Part shown: positions 36,267 to 44,988 of the stretch, one piece after another
Position numbering within the stretch: position 1 is the stretch's first letter
How the letters are laid out: each line of letters starts with the position of its first letter
Assembly (NCBI GenBank): GCA_023386265.1
Contig: JAEWKA010000004.1
Location: 310,001 to 374,000, forward strand
Direction: 5' to 3'
Length of the DNA: 64,000 bases
Source: Bacillota bacterium
GTDB taxonomy: Bacteria > Bacillota > Clostridia > Oscillospirales > Oscillospiraceae
The notes under the pieces: model-generated
Told to the model about the DNA's origin: nothing
Databases searched by the model: none
The model's input: the letters and a program-made list of their open reading frames with translations, nothing else
Position numbers and translations under genes: made by a program

Positions 36267-37643
36267 TTATTCGGCAGCGTCTTCAGTCTGGGTCTCTGCT
36301 TTTTTGGATGTTTTTTTAGCGGCGGTCTTCTTTGCCGGTTTTTCTTCTTCTGCTACTTCCGCAGCCGGAGCCGTCGGGATAGCGCTCTGCATGATTAAGT
36401 CGTTTGCTTTTTTCTTCTTCATGTCGTCAAGCATAGATTCAGCAGGAATAGCCTGCCTAATCTGTTCAGGCTCCATGCCGTATGCTTTTGCGATGTCTTC
36501 AACGGACTTGTCAATTTCTTCGTCCGTTACTTCAATGTTTTCAGCCTTGGCAACTGCGGCGAGCAAAAGGTCTGTCTTGACCTGTGCCTCAGCCTGAGGA
36601 CGGATCATGTTCTGGAATGACAGCGGATCCATGCCGGACATGCGGAGGTACTCTTCAAGGCGCATTCCGCGTGCCATAAGGTTACGGTCATACTCGTTTG
36701 CCATCATTTGCATGCGCTCTTCGATCATTGCATCGGGGACCTCAACGCTCATGTTCTCAACGGCCTTCTCCAGCACATTGTAGCCAAAATCCTCTTCAAC
36801 AGCCCGTTTGCGCTTTGCCACAAGCTGTTCCATGATTGCGGTTCTGTAGTCCTCAAGCTTATCAAACTCCGAAACGTCCTTTGTAAATTCGTCGTCGACT
36901 TCGGGCAGTTCCATCTTGGTGACTTCATGGACTTTGACTTTGAATACAACTGCTTTACCCGCAAGACCTTCGTGATAGTTCTCGGGGAAGGTGATATTAA
37001 TTTCTTTTTCGTCGCCGGCCTTCATGCCCACTACCTGCTCCTCGAAGCCGGGAACAAATGAATTGGAGCCGAGCTCAAGATTCGTGCCCTCTGCCTTACC
37101 GCCATCGAAACGCTCGCCATCAAGGTAACCGTCGTAGTCAATAACTGCTGTGTCGCCAAGCTCTGCTGCGCGCTCAACAGTAATCTGACGTGCGTTGCGC
37201 TTTCTGATCTCTTCAATATAAGCGTCGACATCGGCGTCGGTCATGTTGACATTTTCACAAGGCGCCTCGATGCCCTTATACTGGCCGAGAGTTACTTCCG
37301 GATAAAGGCCTGCTTCAAATTCTACAGTCAAAACCTTCTCGTCGCTGACATCGTAGTTCAAAATTGCGGGACGTCCGACAGTTTCCAGGTTTTCTTCCTT
37401 AACGGCATATTCAAAAGCCTTGGAAGAAATTTCGTCTACAGCGTCATCATAGAAAACGTTTGCGCCGTACATACCCTCGATTACCATTCTGGGCGCTTTG
37501 CCGTTACGGAAACCGGGTACGTTTACTTTCTTTTTATTCTTAAGATAAGCGCTATGAACCGCTTCCTCAAATTCGTCCTTGTCTACTTCAACCGTAAAGC
37601 TGACGGTGTTCTTTTCTTTTTTTTCTACGTTCTTGACGATCAT
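36267..37643 (-). CDS. tig: Trigger factor, ribosome-bound chaperone
   Basis: A 458-residue chaperone: N-terminal ribosome-binding domain with GFRNGKAPR, central FKBP-type prolyl isomerase domain (GDTAVIDYDGYLDG...), and helical C-domain. A Lys/Ala/Glu-rich tail (about 425-458) is lengthened compared with the usual family end. The tig-clpP-clpX-lon order is standard. Confidence 0.97.
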   Translation of the reverse strand: MIVKNVEKKEKNTVSFTVEVDKDEFEEAVHSAYLKNKKKVNVPGFRNGKAPRMVIEGMYGANVFYDDAVDEISSKAFEYAVKEENLETVGRPAILNYDVSDEKVLTVEFEAGLYPEVTLGQYKGIEAPCENVNMTDADVDAYIEEIRKRNARQITVERAAELGDTAVIDYDGYLDGERFDGGKAEGTNLELGSNSFVPGFEEQVVGMKAGDEKEINITFPENYHEGLAGKAVVFKVKVHEVTKMELPEVDDEFTKDVSEFDKLEDYRTAIMEQLVAKRKRAVEEDFGYNVLEKAVENMSVEVPDAMIEERMQMMANEYDRNLMARGMRLEEYLRMSGMDPLSFQNMIRPQAEAQVKTDLLLAAVAKAENIEVTDEEIDKSVEDIAKAYGMEPEQIRQAIPAESMLDDMKKKKANDLIMQSAIPTAPAAEVAEEEKPAKKTAAKKTSKKAETQTEDAAE

Positions 37644-37707
37644 TGGGTTTTTTCCTCCTACAGTTTACACCGGAATAATTCCGATATTGTCAAATTCCAT
37701 AAGCAGT

Positions 37708-37736
37708 ATTGTAACAGATTAGATAATTAAATGCAA
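37708..37736 (-). promoter_or_regulatory. Promoter of tig (trigger factor)
   Basis: On the minus strand, TTGCAT (37731-37736), 17-base spacer, TACAAT (37708-37713), about 65 bases before the start. In the leader, CGGAATAATTCCG (37671-37683) is a perfect 13-base palindrome of unknown meaning. Confidence 0.55.
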
Positions 37737-37757
37737 ATACTTTTTGTGAACATTTGC

Positions 37758-38447
37758 TCAGTTCAGAACGCGGATTGGGCTGAAATTCAAGTAATCTGCG
37801 GACACGAGCCTATGCTCGACGCCCCTGTACTTTCCCTCAAAAACATTCTGAAGGCCTTTGCCGTGGATATGTCCCGCGCAGCACATTAAAACACCGTACT
37901 TATCAAAAAGGTCAAGTATCTCGCTACAGACATAGGCACCATATTTCGGCGGATAATGCAGGAACACATATTTAGGCCTGTCCCCTGCCGATTTAAGCGA
38001 GACTTCAAGCCTCATAAGTTCACGATCCATTATCTTTTTATCGTGGACTGAGCCTGTTTCCTCTTCATAAAACCAGCCGCGCGTTCCGCAGATTGCCGCA
38101 TCTCCATAAAAGAAACAGTTGTTATTTAGGATGTCTATTGTGGTAATACCGTTATCCTTGAAAAAGCTCTTGGCTTTGGTGGCGGTCGACCACCAGTAAT
38201 CATGGTTGCCCTTGAGTATTATCTTTTTGCCCGGCAGATGGTCGATAAACAGGAAATCCTCCCGCGCCTCACTGAGGTCCATGCCCCAGCTGAGATCGCC
38301 GCAGATAACGGTTACATCATCGTCAGAAAGCGCGGAAAACGAGTTTTTGAGCTTTTCCGCATGGTTTTCCCACTTTGAGCCGAAAATATCCATCGGCTTG
38401 TCCGTTCCCAGCGAAAGGTGAAGATCGCCTATTGCATAAAGTGCCAT
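37758..38447 (-). CDS. Metallophosphoesterase (calcineurin-like)
   Basis: A 229-residue phosphoesterase with the full metal-binding series: GDLHLS, GDLSWGMD, GNHDYWW, HYPP and AGHIHGKG. Substrate unknown; homologues are annotated as serine/threonine phosphatase-like proteins or phosphohydrolases. It lies 38 bases after the membrane protein gene. Confidence 0.9.
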   Translation of the reverse strand: MALYAIGDLHLSLGTDKPMDIFGSKWENHAEKLKNSFSALSDDDVTVICGDLSWGMDLSEAREDFLFIDHLPGKKIILKGNHDYWWSTATKAKSFFKDNGITTIDILNNNCFFYGDAAICGTRGWFYEEETGSVHDKKIMDRELMRLEVSLKSAGDRPKYVFLHYPPKYGAYVCSEILDLFDKYGVLMCCAGHIHGKGLQNVFEGKYRGVEHRLVSADYLNFSPIRVLN

Positions 38448-38485
38448 TTGGTTCTCCCAAAATCAAACATTAGATAAAGCCGCGG

Positions 38486-40126
38486 TCAATCCGCACGTTT
38501 AACGTCATAGGCGCTTCTCAGTTCGCCATCATCCGACGACGGAGTTATAATCACCTTGTCGCCAACGGAAAGGACTGCCGAGAGTTTGTTTTCCGCAACT
38601 GAAATAATATAGTAGTAGCTGTCTCCCTCGAGCTTAATGAACACGTTGGTGTTGCCGTCAATAACGGCGGTGCGTATATCCGAAATCGTGCCGTTTACTG
38701 CCGTGCCTGTAATTTCGCTTTCAGATGCGAGATTGCTGCCGGCCAGCATATTCATATAGTTTTTCTCACATTCCGCGACCGTTGTTCCGGACGCGACGAG
38801 CTGATACTGCTGGACATTGACCATCGCGTACATTTTGACAAGACCGCCGGTATCCTTCAGCGCCATGAAATAGGTTGGCTGGTTGGCAATGTTCAAGAGC
38901 AGCGGGAAGGTCGCGCGGTAATCCATATACTGCACGATTCCCTCGGCGCTTGACATCGCGGCATACTCCTGAGCGCCCGCGCAGGCGTAATACTTTGTTT
39001 CCTTGGTTCTCTGATTTGTGAGTATGAAGCCGATATTGGAGTTGTCGGATACGACGCTTGTAACGCCGGTGTACATATAGACACAGCCGTCTTTAGCAAT
39101 GTAATTATATCCGTTAGTTGAGATAGTTACGCCTTTTTGGCCGATGAAGGAGTTAAACCAGCCGTTCTGATACATTCCGAAATAGTTGTACTGCTTAATT
39201 ATCAGCGAAGCTGTATAAACCCTGTCGACCCACTCCGGAACGCTTCCCGATGCATAATAGGTACAGTCGCCGGTAATTGCGTTCATGAGAACAGCACCGT
39301 CAATGTCCGTTCCTCCGAAAAGTCCGATTTTCTTTATGATTCTGGGGCACACCCAATAAGGCGTGCCTGAGTCGTCAACTTCAAAATTCGGTGAGTCGAA
39401 GATGTATGTCGGGTAATTTAAACGGAGGTGGCGATTCACATTGCGGAAGAAATATTCGCAGGTCGAGTATTTCATGCCTTCGCTCAGCCTGACCGCCTGT
39501 ACTTCCTGCGATACCATATTAATCATGATATAGGCAGGCAGACCTTCGGATTGATTGGACAGCCACTTAAAAAAGTCGCTGTAGTAAAGCGGCGTAACTC
39601 TGACAGGAGTTCCATTATAGTTAATTTGCGTATAATCATCATCCACTTCGAACTGCGAAACCATATCCGAAAGCTCGCCCATTTTTTTATCGCCGAGCTT
39701 CATGGCACTTGCCTCGTCTAGCATGGGTATCTCACTGTAGGAAATCTGATCGACCTCTTTGGCAAAGTCGCCTGTTTCAACTGTTAGCAGATTGCGATAA
39801 GCATGAGCGCGGAATATCGGTGCCGAGATGAGACTTCCGACAACAAAAATTGCGGCAAGTATTATGCAGACGGTAACAGGAATAGTGCAGTGAGTCTTGA
39901 CACTCTGCCAGAGCTCTCTTCCGCTCTCAGCCCTGAACAGTCCCTGTGTCAGTATTGAGAGAAAACAATAGACAGCGGATAAAAGCAATACGAATGTGTA
40001 GAAGGCAGGATCCTTCAGGTTGATTGCCGGCAGCTTTACATAGTAATATATCAGCCCGAAAATCAAGGTTATAAGAAGGTTAGACACGGTTCTTTTGCCT
40101 TTTCCCTGTACTTTGTCTTTGTCCAT
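38486..40126 (-). CDS. Membrane protein with large extracellular domain, unrecognised
   Basis: A 546-residue protein I do not recognise. Three membrane helices occupy about the first 115 residues (LLITLIFGLIYYYV, FVLLLSAVYCFLSIL, VTVCIILAAIFVVGSLI). The remaining roughly 430 residues form a soluble domain likely outside the cell, rich in Tyr and Asn, with repeat-like segments such as DGAVLMNAITGDCTYYASGS and GLVKMYAMVNVQQYQLVASG. I start at the ATG at 40126 with GGAGGT six bases upstream. It is followed by the phosphoesterase gene. The frame is intact. Confidence 0.75.
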   Translation of the reverse strand: MDKDKVQGKGKRTVSNLLITLIFGLIYYYVKLPAINLKDPAFYTFVLLLSAVYCFLSILTQGLFRAESGRELWQSVKTHCTIPVTVCIILAAIFVVGSLISAPIFRAHAYRNLLTVETGDFAKEVDQISYSEIPMLDEASAMKLGDKKMGELSDMVSQFEVDDDYTQINYNGTPVRVTPLYYSDFFKWLSNQSEGLPAYIMINMVSQEVQAVRLSEGMKYSTCEYFFRNVNRHLRLNYPTYIFDSPNFEVDDSGTPYWVCPRIIKKIGLFGGTDIDGAVLMNAITGDCTYYASGSVPEWVDRVYTASLIIKQYNYFGMYQNGWFNSFIGQKGVTISTNGYNYIAKDGCVYMYTGVTSVVSDNSNIGFILTNQRTKETKYYACAGAQEYAAMSSAEGIVQYMDYRATFPLLLNIANQPTYFMALKDTGGLVKMYAMVNVQQYQLVASGTTVAECEKNYMNMLAGSNLASESEITGTAVNGTISDIRTAVIDGNTNVFIKLEGDSYYYIISVAENKLSAVLSVGDKVIITPSSDDGELRSAYDVKRAD

Positions 40127-40227
40127 ATGTGACCTCCGATAATATGTCATTATTCTTTGTACTAATTTAATTGGTTATTTATGTTACTAGTATACCTCAA
40201 TATACCTTAATATTCAATTGCAACATT

Positions 40228-41064
40228 TCAGGACACAACCGAACTTTCTGGCGCATTTTCGGAAAGCGGGACTTTGCGCAGCAGAAACAGTCCGTAAAAA
40301 AACAGCGGAGAGAGAATCGCGAGTGAAATCAGCGCAGATTCCAAAGTGGCATTACCGCCCATCGTATCATTGAATGTGCTGCCAACGGCAATTTCCTGTA
40401 CGGTACCCATAAAATCAAACACGGCGTGCGCCACTATCGCAGGCCAAAGAGACTTGCAGCGGATAAAAATCGCCGAGAAGAACACTCCGAAGAATATGGC
40501 GTATAGGACCTGCGAGCCGACCTGAATAAACGACCCTCTCCCCGTGAGGAGATTCATAAGGTGGAGCAAGCCGAACAGAACGCTCGACAGGAGCACAGCC
40601 TTGTAAACTCCCCTTTTCGTTCTCCCGTATTTATCCAACATTACAGTCAGGACAAAGCCGCGGCAGACAAGCTCTTCTACAAAGCCGGTCGTTATAGGGG
40701 CAAGAAGAAACAGGACATCAACCAAGGGTCTCGAAAAATCGATTTTCATAGTACCGTCTAAAAGCGAGAAACCGTTGAGCACCGACATAATGATAATCGG
40801 CCAGACAAGCCACAGCGACTTTGCGGACCCTGGCTTTGTCAGTCCCGCGCGTCTTAAAATATGCAGCTTAGATAGAATAAACGCTGCGGCAAGCGCGACA
40901 AGCCCCTGCGTGAGCGCGATTCGGATATAAAAAGCCGCCTGATATCCCATGGAGTCCGTGAAAAGATTTTCAAGCTTGATTTCGGTCATAACGCTCATAA
41001 GAAGCATTATAATTAAAGAAGATATGACCGGATAACGACGGATGAAGAATTTTAGTTTGTTCAA
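40228..41064 (-). CDS. CPBP family intramembrane protease (Abi/CAAX type)
   Basis: A multi-pass membrane protein with the CPBP motifs EELVCRGF, FGLLHL and HAVFDFMG. The family includes CAAX-type proteases and bacteriocin immunity proteins; the role here is unknown. The longest frame begins inside the upstream palindrome; a TTG at 41064 with AAAGGA 13 bases upstream is a better start (278 residues), but the start is not certain. Confidence 0.82.
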   Translation of the reverse strand: MNKLKFFIRRYPVISSLIIMLLMSVMTEIKLENLFTDSMGYQAAFYIRIALTQGLVALAAAFILSKLHILRRAGLTKPGSAKSLWLVWPIIIMSVLNGFSLLDGTMKIDFSRPLVDVLFLLAPITTGFVEELVCRGFVLTVMLDKYGRTKRGVYKAVLLSSVLFGLLHLMNLLTGRGSFIQVGSQVLYAIFFGVFFSAIFIRCKSLWPAIVAHAVFDFMGTVQEIAVGSTFNDTMGGNATLESALISLAILSPLFFYGLFLLRKVPLSENAPESSVVS

Positions 41065-41110
41065 AATGATTTGCAGTCCTTTCGGCTCCGCACCGCCTGA
41101 AAACAGTTGA

Positions 41111-41163
41111 AGCATGTATTATTGTACTATTCGAATAGTACAATAATACATGCTATTTGTCAA
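41111..41163 (-). promoter_or_regulatory. Promoter overlapped by a 44-bp perfect palindrome (CPBP gene)
   Basis: Bases 41111-41154 form a perfect 44-bp palindrome centred on TATTCGAATA; each arm starts AGCATGTATTATTGTACTAT. On the minus strand a perfect TTGACA (41158-41163) sits just outside it, and after exactly 17 bases TACTAT (41135-41140) lies inside the left arm. A dimeric repressor binding this palindrome would block the promoter. It could also form a hairpin, but has no T-run and is AT-rich. Confidence 0.75.
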
Positions 41164-41181
41164 TCCATATTTTACCGATAT

Positions 41182-42081
41182 TTAATTTTCCGTGGCAGCT
41201 TCCCTGCCGCGGTTTAAAAGCTTTTCTCCAAAGTTGAAAGCGAACAGCCCCAGAAGTATTATCCCTCCGCCTATAAGAGTCGCCATATCGGGTTTTTCTC
41301 CTGCAAACAGATAACCCATAAGGCTTGCTAGGAATGGCGTTATAAACATATAGTTACTGACGGAAGCAGCATTTTTCGCTTTCTTGAACGCCTGCGCCCA
41401 AGCTGCATATGCGATAGCGCTCGGGAAAATTCCCAGTATCGCAACATACAGGAATGCAACAGGCGGAGCGGTCTGCACCTGTTCAACGGTTGAGGGCAAA
41501 AAGATTGCAAGAATAATTGTGCCGGAAAATATTCCGAAAGTCGATGCCTGAAGCCCTGAATACTTCTTTGTAATTTTGCGCTGGAGCAGATTATAGGTGC
41601 TTAAAAGCAGTGCCGCTCCGATGAGCCATAGAAGCCCGGGTTTAAATGAAAATACGCCTTCCATGAGCGTCAGGACGATTACGCCTGAAAACTCTACGGC
41701 AATTGCCGCCCATTTTATCACGCTCAACTTCTCTTTATATATGAAGCGCGATAAAAGCGAGGTTATCACGGGTACGGTCGCAAGCATCACGCTGCTGGTT
41801 GACGATGACACAGTCTCGCAGCCTTTGTTGAAGGCTATCATGTATAGGAAAAACCCAACGAATCCGGCGAGCACGAACCATTTTAAATCGGCCTTTTTAG
41901 GAACCTTCATCTTGGTAACAAGGGCAAAGACGATGAGCGAGCAGGACGCTATAAAGTATCTGAAAAGACCCAGGGAGAACGCGCTGAAATAATGCAGCGA
42001 GAGCCTTGTCATTACATTAGCCAGTGACCAGAATATAATCGTTATAATTGCGTATGTATGGAAGCTGTCTTTGATTTTCAT
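41182..42081 (-). CDS. EamA/DMT family transporter
   Basis: A 299-residue membrane protein with ten predicted helices in two EamA repeats (YAIITIIFWSLANVMTRL at the start; a second repeat from about LLWLIGAALLLSTYN). Drug/metabolite transporter family; substrate unknown, often amino acids or metabolites. The inverted repeat TTATAAC-10-GTTATAA (42126-42149) lies 45 bases upstream. Confidence 0.88.
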   Translation of the reverse strand: MKIKDSFHTYAIITIIFWSLANVMTRLSLHYFSAFSLGLFRYFIASCSLIVFALVTKMKVPKKADLKWFVLAGFVGFFLYMIAFNKGCETVSSSTSSVMLATVPVITSLLSRFIYKEKLSVIKWAAIAVEFSGVIVLTLMEGVFSFKPGLLWLIGAALLLSTYNLLQRKITKKYSGLQASTFGIFSGTIILAIFLPSTVEQVQTAPPVAFLYVAILGIFPSAIAYAAWAQAFKKAKNAASVSNYMFITPFLASLMGYLFAGEKPDMATLIGGGIILLGLFAFNFGEKLLNRGREAATEN

Positions 42082-42125
42082 TTTTGTATCGCACCGTTTT
42101 CATTTTTTCATTTTATTATTACTAC

Positions 42126-42149
42126 TTATAACACAAAGCTATGTTATAA
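42126..42149. repeat. Inverted repeat upstream of EamA gene
   Basis: TTATAAC (42126-42132) and GTTATAA (42143-42149) with a 10-base spacer, in AT-rich sequence before the EamA start. A possible operator; no clear promoter could be fixed to it. Confidence 0.35.
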
Positions 42150-42252
42150 AAAAGAGCAAATATAGATAATAAATGACCTATTCCTACAGCGACACTCAAA
42201 CACAAAAGACAAAATGAGTTGATTTTGCTCTTCCCTATTCCCGAATAAACAC

Positions 42253-42286
42253 AAAAACCTTGCAGTCCAAAAACTGCAAGGTTTTT
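42253..42286 (-). terminator. Terminator after the MoaD-like gene
   Basis: A perfect 13-bp stem (AAAAACCTTGCAG at 42253-42265 with 42274-42286), loop of eight bases, T-run on the minus strand, 14 bases after the MoaD-like stop. It separates the AOR transcript from the EamA gene. Confidence 0.8.
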
Positions 42287-42299
42287 ATGGCGGACTATT

Positions 42300-42521
42300 T
42301 TATCCTCCCCCAACCGGTGGAAAAATCGCCAAAACATCTCCATCCTTAACGGAGGAATCCGGTTTGGAGTGATAACCATTTATCAAAAGGATTGCCACTT
42401 CCTCTCGTGGTATGCCAAAATAGTCCAAAATTTCGCCCGAGACTGTAAACCCCTCCGGCTCGAGCAGCGATATTTTTTCTCTGCCCTCGCGAAGTGTTGC
42501 AAACAAGCGTACCTCTATCAT
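42300..42521 (-). CDS. MoaD/ThiS family sulfur carrier, tied to AOR
   Basis: A 73-residue ubiquitin-like carrier ending in PPVGGG, the Gly-Gly tail that is thiocarboxylated. MoaD proteins give sulfur to the pterin of molybdenum or tungsten cofactors. I start at the ATG at 42521 (MIEVRLFATLREG), with AGGTGA five bases upstream. It follows the tungsten-type oxidoreductase by about 120 bases, implying a role in that cofactor; this is inference from context. No other moa gene lies in the window. Confidence 0.88.
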   Translation of the reverse strand: MIEVRLFATLREGREKISLLEPEGFTVSGEILDYFGIPREEVAILLINGYHSKPDSSVKDGDVLAIFPPVGGG

Positions 42522-42644
42522 AAACGTCACCTACAAATCAGCGTTTTTTTACGGAAATAAAAGTATTTTTTAAGCAGAGGAAATGTCAAAGGCATATCCT
42601 CTGCTTTTGAATATTTGTTTTCAGGCGTATTAATTATTGGAGAT

Positions 42645-44441
42645 TTATTCGAGCCCCAACCTGACTAGCGTAGCTTGTGTCGGGAAAGCGTTTTCCCAGC
42701 CTCGCGCACTGTAGTATTCCGGCAGAGTGATCGTTATATGGCTGATTTCGCCCTTGGAGGGACCATTTGATATTGGCTCTTCTGTGAGGCGCTTCGGCAG
42801 GCAGTCATCCTCCGGCTTCATTCCCGCCTCTTTATTGAACAGTCTTTCAATGTTATATATTCTCTCTCCGACGAGCAGGAGCTCCTCCGGAGTATAATTT
42901 GTGCCCGTTGCCGCGTTCAGGATTGCTGCATAGTCCGGCGCGCCCATGGCGAAGGAGGTGAACAGGCAAAGACCCATTGAATCTATAACTGCGGTGAGGT
43001 CCTGGAATATCTTGCACCAGACCGCTTTGCCCTCCGTGCTTGTTCTGGTCAGCTGTTCAGGAAGCCCAAGAAGTTCGGGAGAAATCAGATATCCCCTGAC
43101 GTGGCAGCCGCCGCGGTTGCTGGTTGCATAGGTTATGCCGATTCCCTGAATCCCCCTGGCGTCATATGCGGGCATTTCCTGCTTTTTAACGCTCATGGAG
43201 AACTCGGGATGGCCATAATGCTCGCAAAGGCGGTATGACCCATCGGCCATCAGCTTGGCTAGCGGTATCTTTGCCTCACCCATACGCTTGGTCCACTCAA
43301 CGATAGCTTCCGCATTTCCCCAAACCAGCGGAACACCCTCGCATTCTTCTTCCTTAATGTAATTTTTCTGATAGAGCTCCATTGCCGCCGCGATGGTGCA
43401 AGGCGTACTGATAGCATCAAGCCCGTATTCGTTGCAAATCATGTTGGCTTTGTTAATCGCGTTCAGGTCACTGACGCCGCAGTCGGCACCGAATGCCCAT
43501 AGCGGCTCATATTCGGGACCGCCGACTATCTTTCCGTCGATGTTTACAATGCGTCCACAGGCGATTGAACATCTGTGGCAGGCTGAATTCTTGACCAGAT
43601 ACTTTGCGTTTTGCGTTTCGCCTGAAATGTCATCCGCCTTGTTAAAATAAGACTCCTGCCAGTTTCTTGTTGGGAAAGAGCCAGTGTTGTTGACAATATT
43701 TACGAGCACTGCCGTGCCATAGGTCGGCAGACCGGAGTTTGTCACACCGTTTTCCTTAAGCTTTCTGAAGCTTTCTTTGGTTGCGCTGAGCAGCGCCTCG
43801 TCATCAGCCGCTTCAACAACATTTTTGGTGGCGGTAACAGTAATGGCTTTCAGATTCTTCGAACCCATTACCGCGCCAACACCACTTCGTCCTGCAGCCC
43901 TGTCCTTGTCGTTTATAACAGCGGCGAGCAGCGATATGTGCTCTCCTGACGGTCCTATGTTCAGAACGGAGCAGTTCGTATGTACTTCTTTCAATGTGTC
44001 AGTAAGTTCATCACTGAGCATACCAACGTATTTCTCTGCGCTGCAAAGCTCAATTTTTTCATCTTCGACGTTAATATATGTAGGCTTTGAGGCTTTACCT
44101 TCAACAATGATAGCTTCCCATCCGGCATACTTCAGCTTAGCGCCCCAGATTCCGCCGGAATTTGAGGAGGCTATCATTCCTGTAAGCGGAGATTTTGTAA
44201 CGACCATATATCGGCCGGAGGAAGGAGATTTGGTTCCTGTAACTGCACCGGTAATAAAAATCAGTTTATTGTCGGGTGATAACGGGTCTACTTTAGCTAT
44301 CCCTTCGTCGTAAAGAATCTTTGTTCCGAGGCCTCTTCCTCCAATAAATTTTTTGGCAAGTTCAATATCCAGTTCTTCAATTTTTATTTCACTGGTAGTA
44401 AGGTTGATTCGCGCGATTTTTCGATTATATGCTGTTTTCAT
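42645..44441 (-). CDS. Aldehyde:ferredoxin oxidoreductase family enzyme
   Basis: A 598-residue tungsten (or molybdenum) pterin enzyme. The [4Fe-4S] ligands are C288, C291, C295 (ACHRCSIAC) and C492 (DSMGLC). Pterin-binding blocks FIGGRGLGTK, SGRYMVVTKSPLTG and AAGRSGVGAVMGSKNLKAI are present. Family members oxidise aldehydes to acids with ferredoxin; the exact substrate here is unknown. A strong promoter and folded leader precede it, and a MoaD-like carrier gene follows. Confidence 0.93.
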   Translation of the reverse strand: MKTAYNRKIARINLTTSEIKIEELDIELAKKFIGGRGLGTKILYDEGIAKVDPLSPDNKLIFITGAVTGTKSPSSGRYMVVTKSPLTGMIASSNSGGIWGAKLKYAGWEAIIVEGKASKPTYINVEDEKIELCSAEKYVGMLSDELTDTLKEVHTNCSVLNIGPSGEHISLLAAVINDKDRAAGRSGVGAVMGSKNLKAITVTATKNVVEAADDEALLSATKESFRKLKENGVTNSGLPTYGTAVLVNIVNNTGSFPTRNWQESYFNKADDISGETQNAKYLVKNSACHRCSIACGRIVNIDGKIVGGPEYEPLWAFGADCGVSDLNAINKANMICNEYGLDAISTPCTIAAAMELYQKNYIKEEECEGVPLVWGNAEAIVEWTKRMGEAKIPLAKLMADGSYRLCEHYGHPEFSMSVKKQEMPAYDARGIQGIGITYATSNRGGCHVRGYLISPELLGLPEQLTRTSTEGKAVWCKIFQDLTAVIDSMGLCLFTSFAMGAPDYAAILNAATGTNYTPEELLLVGERIYNIERLFNKEAGMKPEDDCLPKRLTEEPISNGPSKGEISHITITLPEYYSARGWENAFPTQATLVRLGLE

Positions 44442-44500
44442 TCATTTTTACCTCCCTATTTGGTTGTGTTGAGTGTTAGTTGACCTTGATTTGAAGCAGT

Positions 44501-44553
44501 GCTGACATTGCATAACCATTCAAAGCAAGGGGGGTATTGAATATGAGGTCAGC
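44501..44553 (-). ncRNA. Folded 5' leader of the AOR gene (candidate regulatory RNA)
   Basis: Read in the minus direction: outer stem GCTGAC (44548-44553) with GTCAGC (44501-44506), and inner stem ATTCAA (44537-44542) with TTGAAT (44518-44523). The leader has about 140 bases. It could be a cofactor-sensing element, as molybdenum-cofactor leaders are, but I cannot match it to a known riboswitch. Confidence 0.35.
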
Positions 44554-44588
44554 TTGATAGTTTGATTAATTTACTATAATTTAGTAAT

Positions 44589-44617
44589 AGTATACTAATT
44601 TTTACGATTGTTGTCAA
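44589..44617 (-). promoter_or_regulatory. Strong promoter of the AOR gene
   Basis: On the minus strand, perfect TTGACA (44612-44617), 17-base spacer, TATACT (44589-44594). TAGTATACTA (44588-44597), a 10-base palindrome, overlaps the -10, and a second dyad TTACTA-5-TAGTAA lies just downstream. From 44618 to 44812 I see no gene. Confidence 0.7.
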
Positions 44618-44812
44618 TATAATCTGTTAATAGTGCCTTTTTAACATATCCATGTAGTGATAATTATATAATTTCACGGATATGTTATTAATTGCGATGC
44701 TGGAAAATGACTAAAGTGTGATGAATATGTAAGATTATTATCAGTTTTTCTTGGCTGAGGCTGATTTCCGTCATGCACAATATATGCATTGCGGCTTTTT
44801 TTGTATCAGCAG

Positions 44813-44850
44813 AAAAAAAACAGCCTCGAATTGTTTCCAATTCAAGGCTG
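44813..44850 (-). terminator. Terminator after tRNA-Ser
   Basis: A 13-bp stem with one G-T pair (44821-44833 with 44838-44850), loop of four bases, followed by eight T on the minus strand (44813-44820), directly after the tRNA gene. Confidence 0.88.
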
Positions 44851-44854
44851 ACTT

Positions 44855-44947
44855 TGGCGGAGAAGGAGGGATTCGAACCCTCGAAACGCTTTTGACGTTT
44901 ACACGATTTCCAATCGTGCGCCCTCGACCAAGCTAGGCGACTTCTCC
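44855..44947 (-). tRNA. tRNA-Ser (anticodon GGA)
   Basis: A 93-base tRNA with CCA encoded. Acceptor stem GGAGAAG/CTTCTCC, anticodon loop with GGA flanked by CACGA/TCGTG, a long variable arm (AACG...CGTT) typical of tRNA-Ser, and a T-loop GGTTCGAATCC. It reads UCC and UCU codons. A perfect promoter precedes it and a terminator follows. Confidence 0.97.
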
Positions 44948-44988
44948 ACGGTTTGTTCAATATTCAGTTTTCCAAACACAGCTTGTTT

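Noticed and set aside
41101..41154. 44-bp palindrome as a terminator of the EamA gene
   Set aside because: AT-rich stem with no T-run, and a consensus promoter overlaps it, so an operator fits better.
42122..42379. 85-codon minus frame overlapping the MoaD-like gene
   Set aside because: Overlaps MoaD coding sequence and a terminator; no RBS or motif.
44855..44947. tRNA-Ser as the edge of an integrated element
   Set aside because: No integrase, repeated tRNA end or change in gene type was seen on either side.
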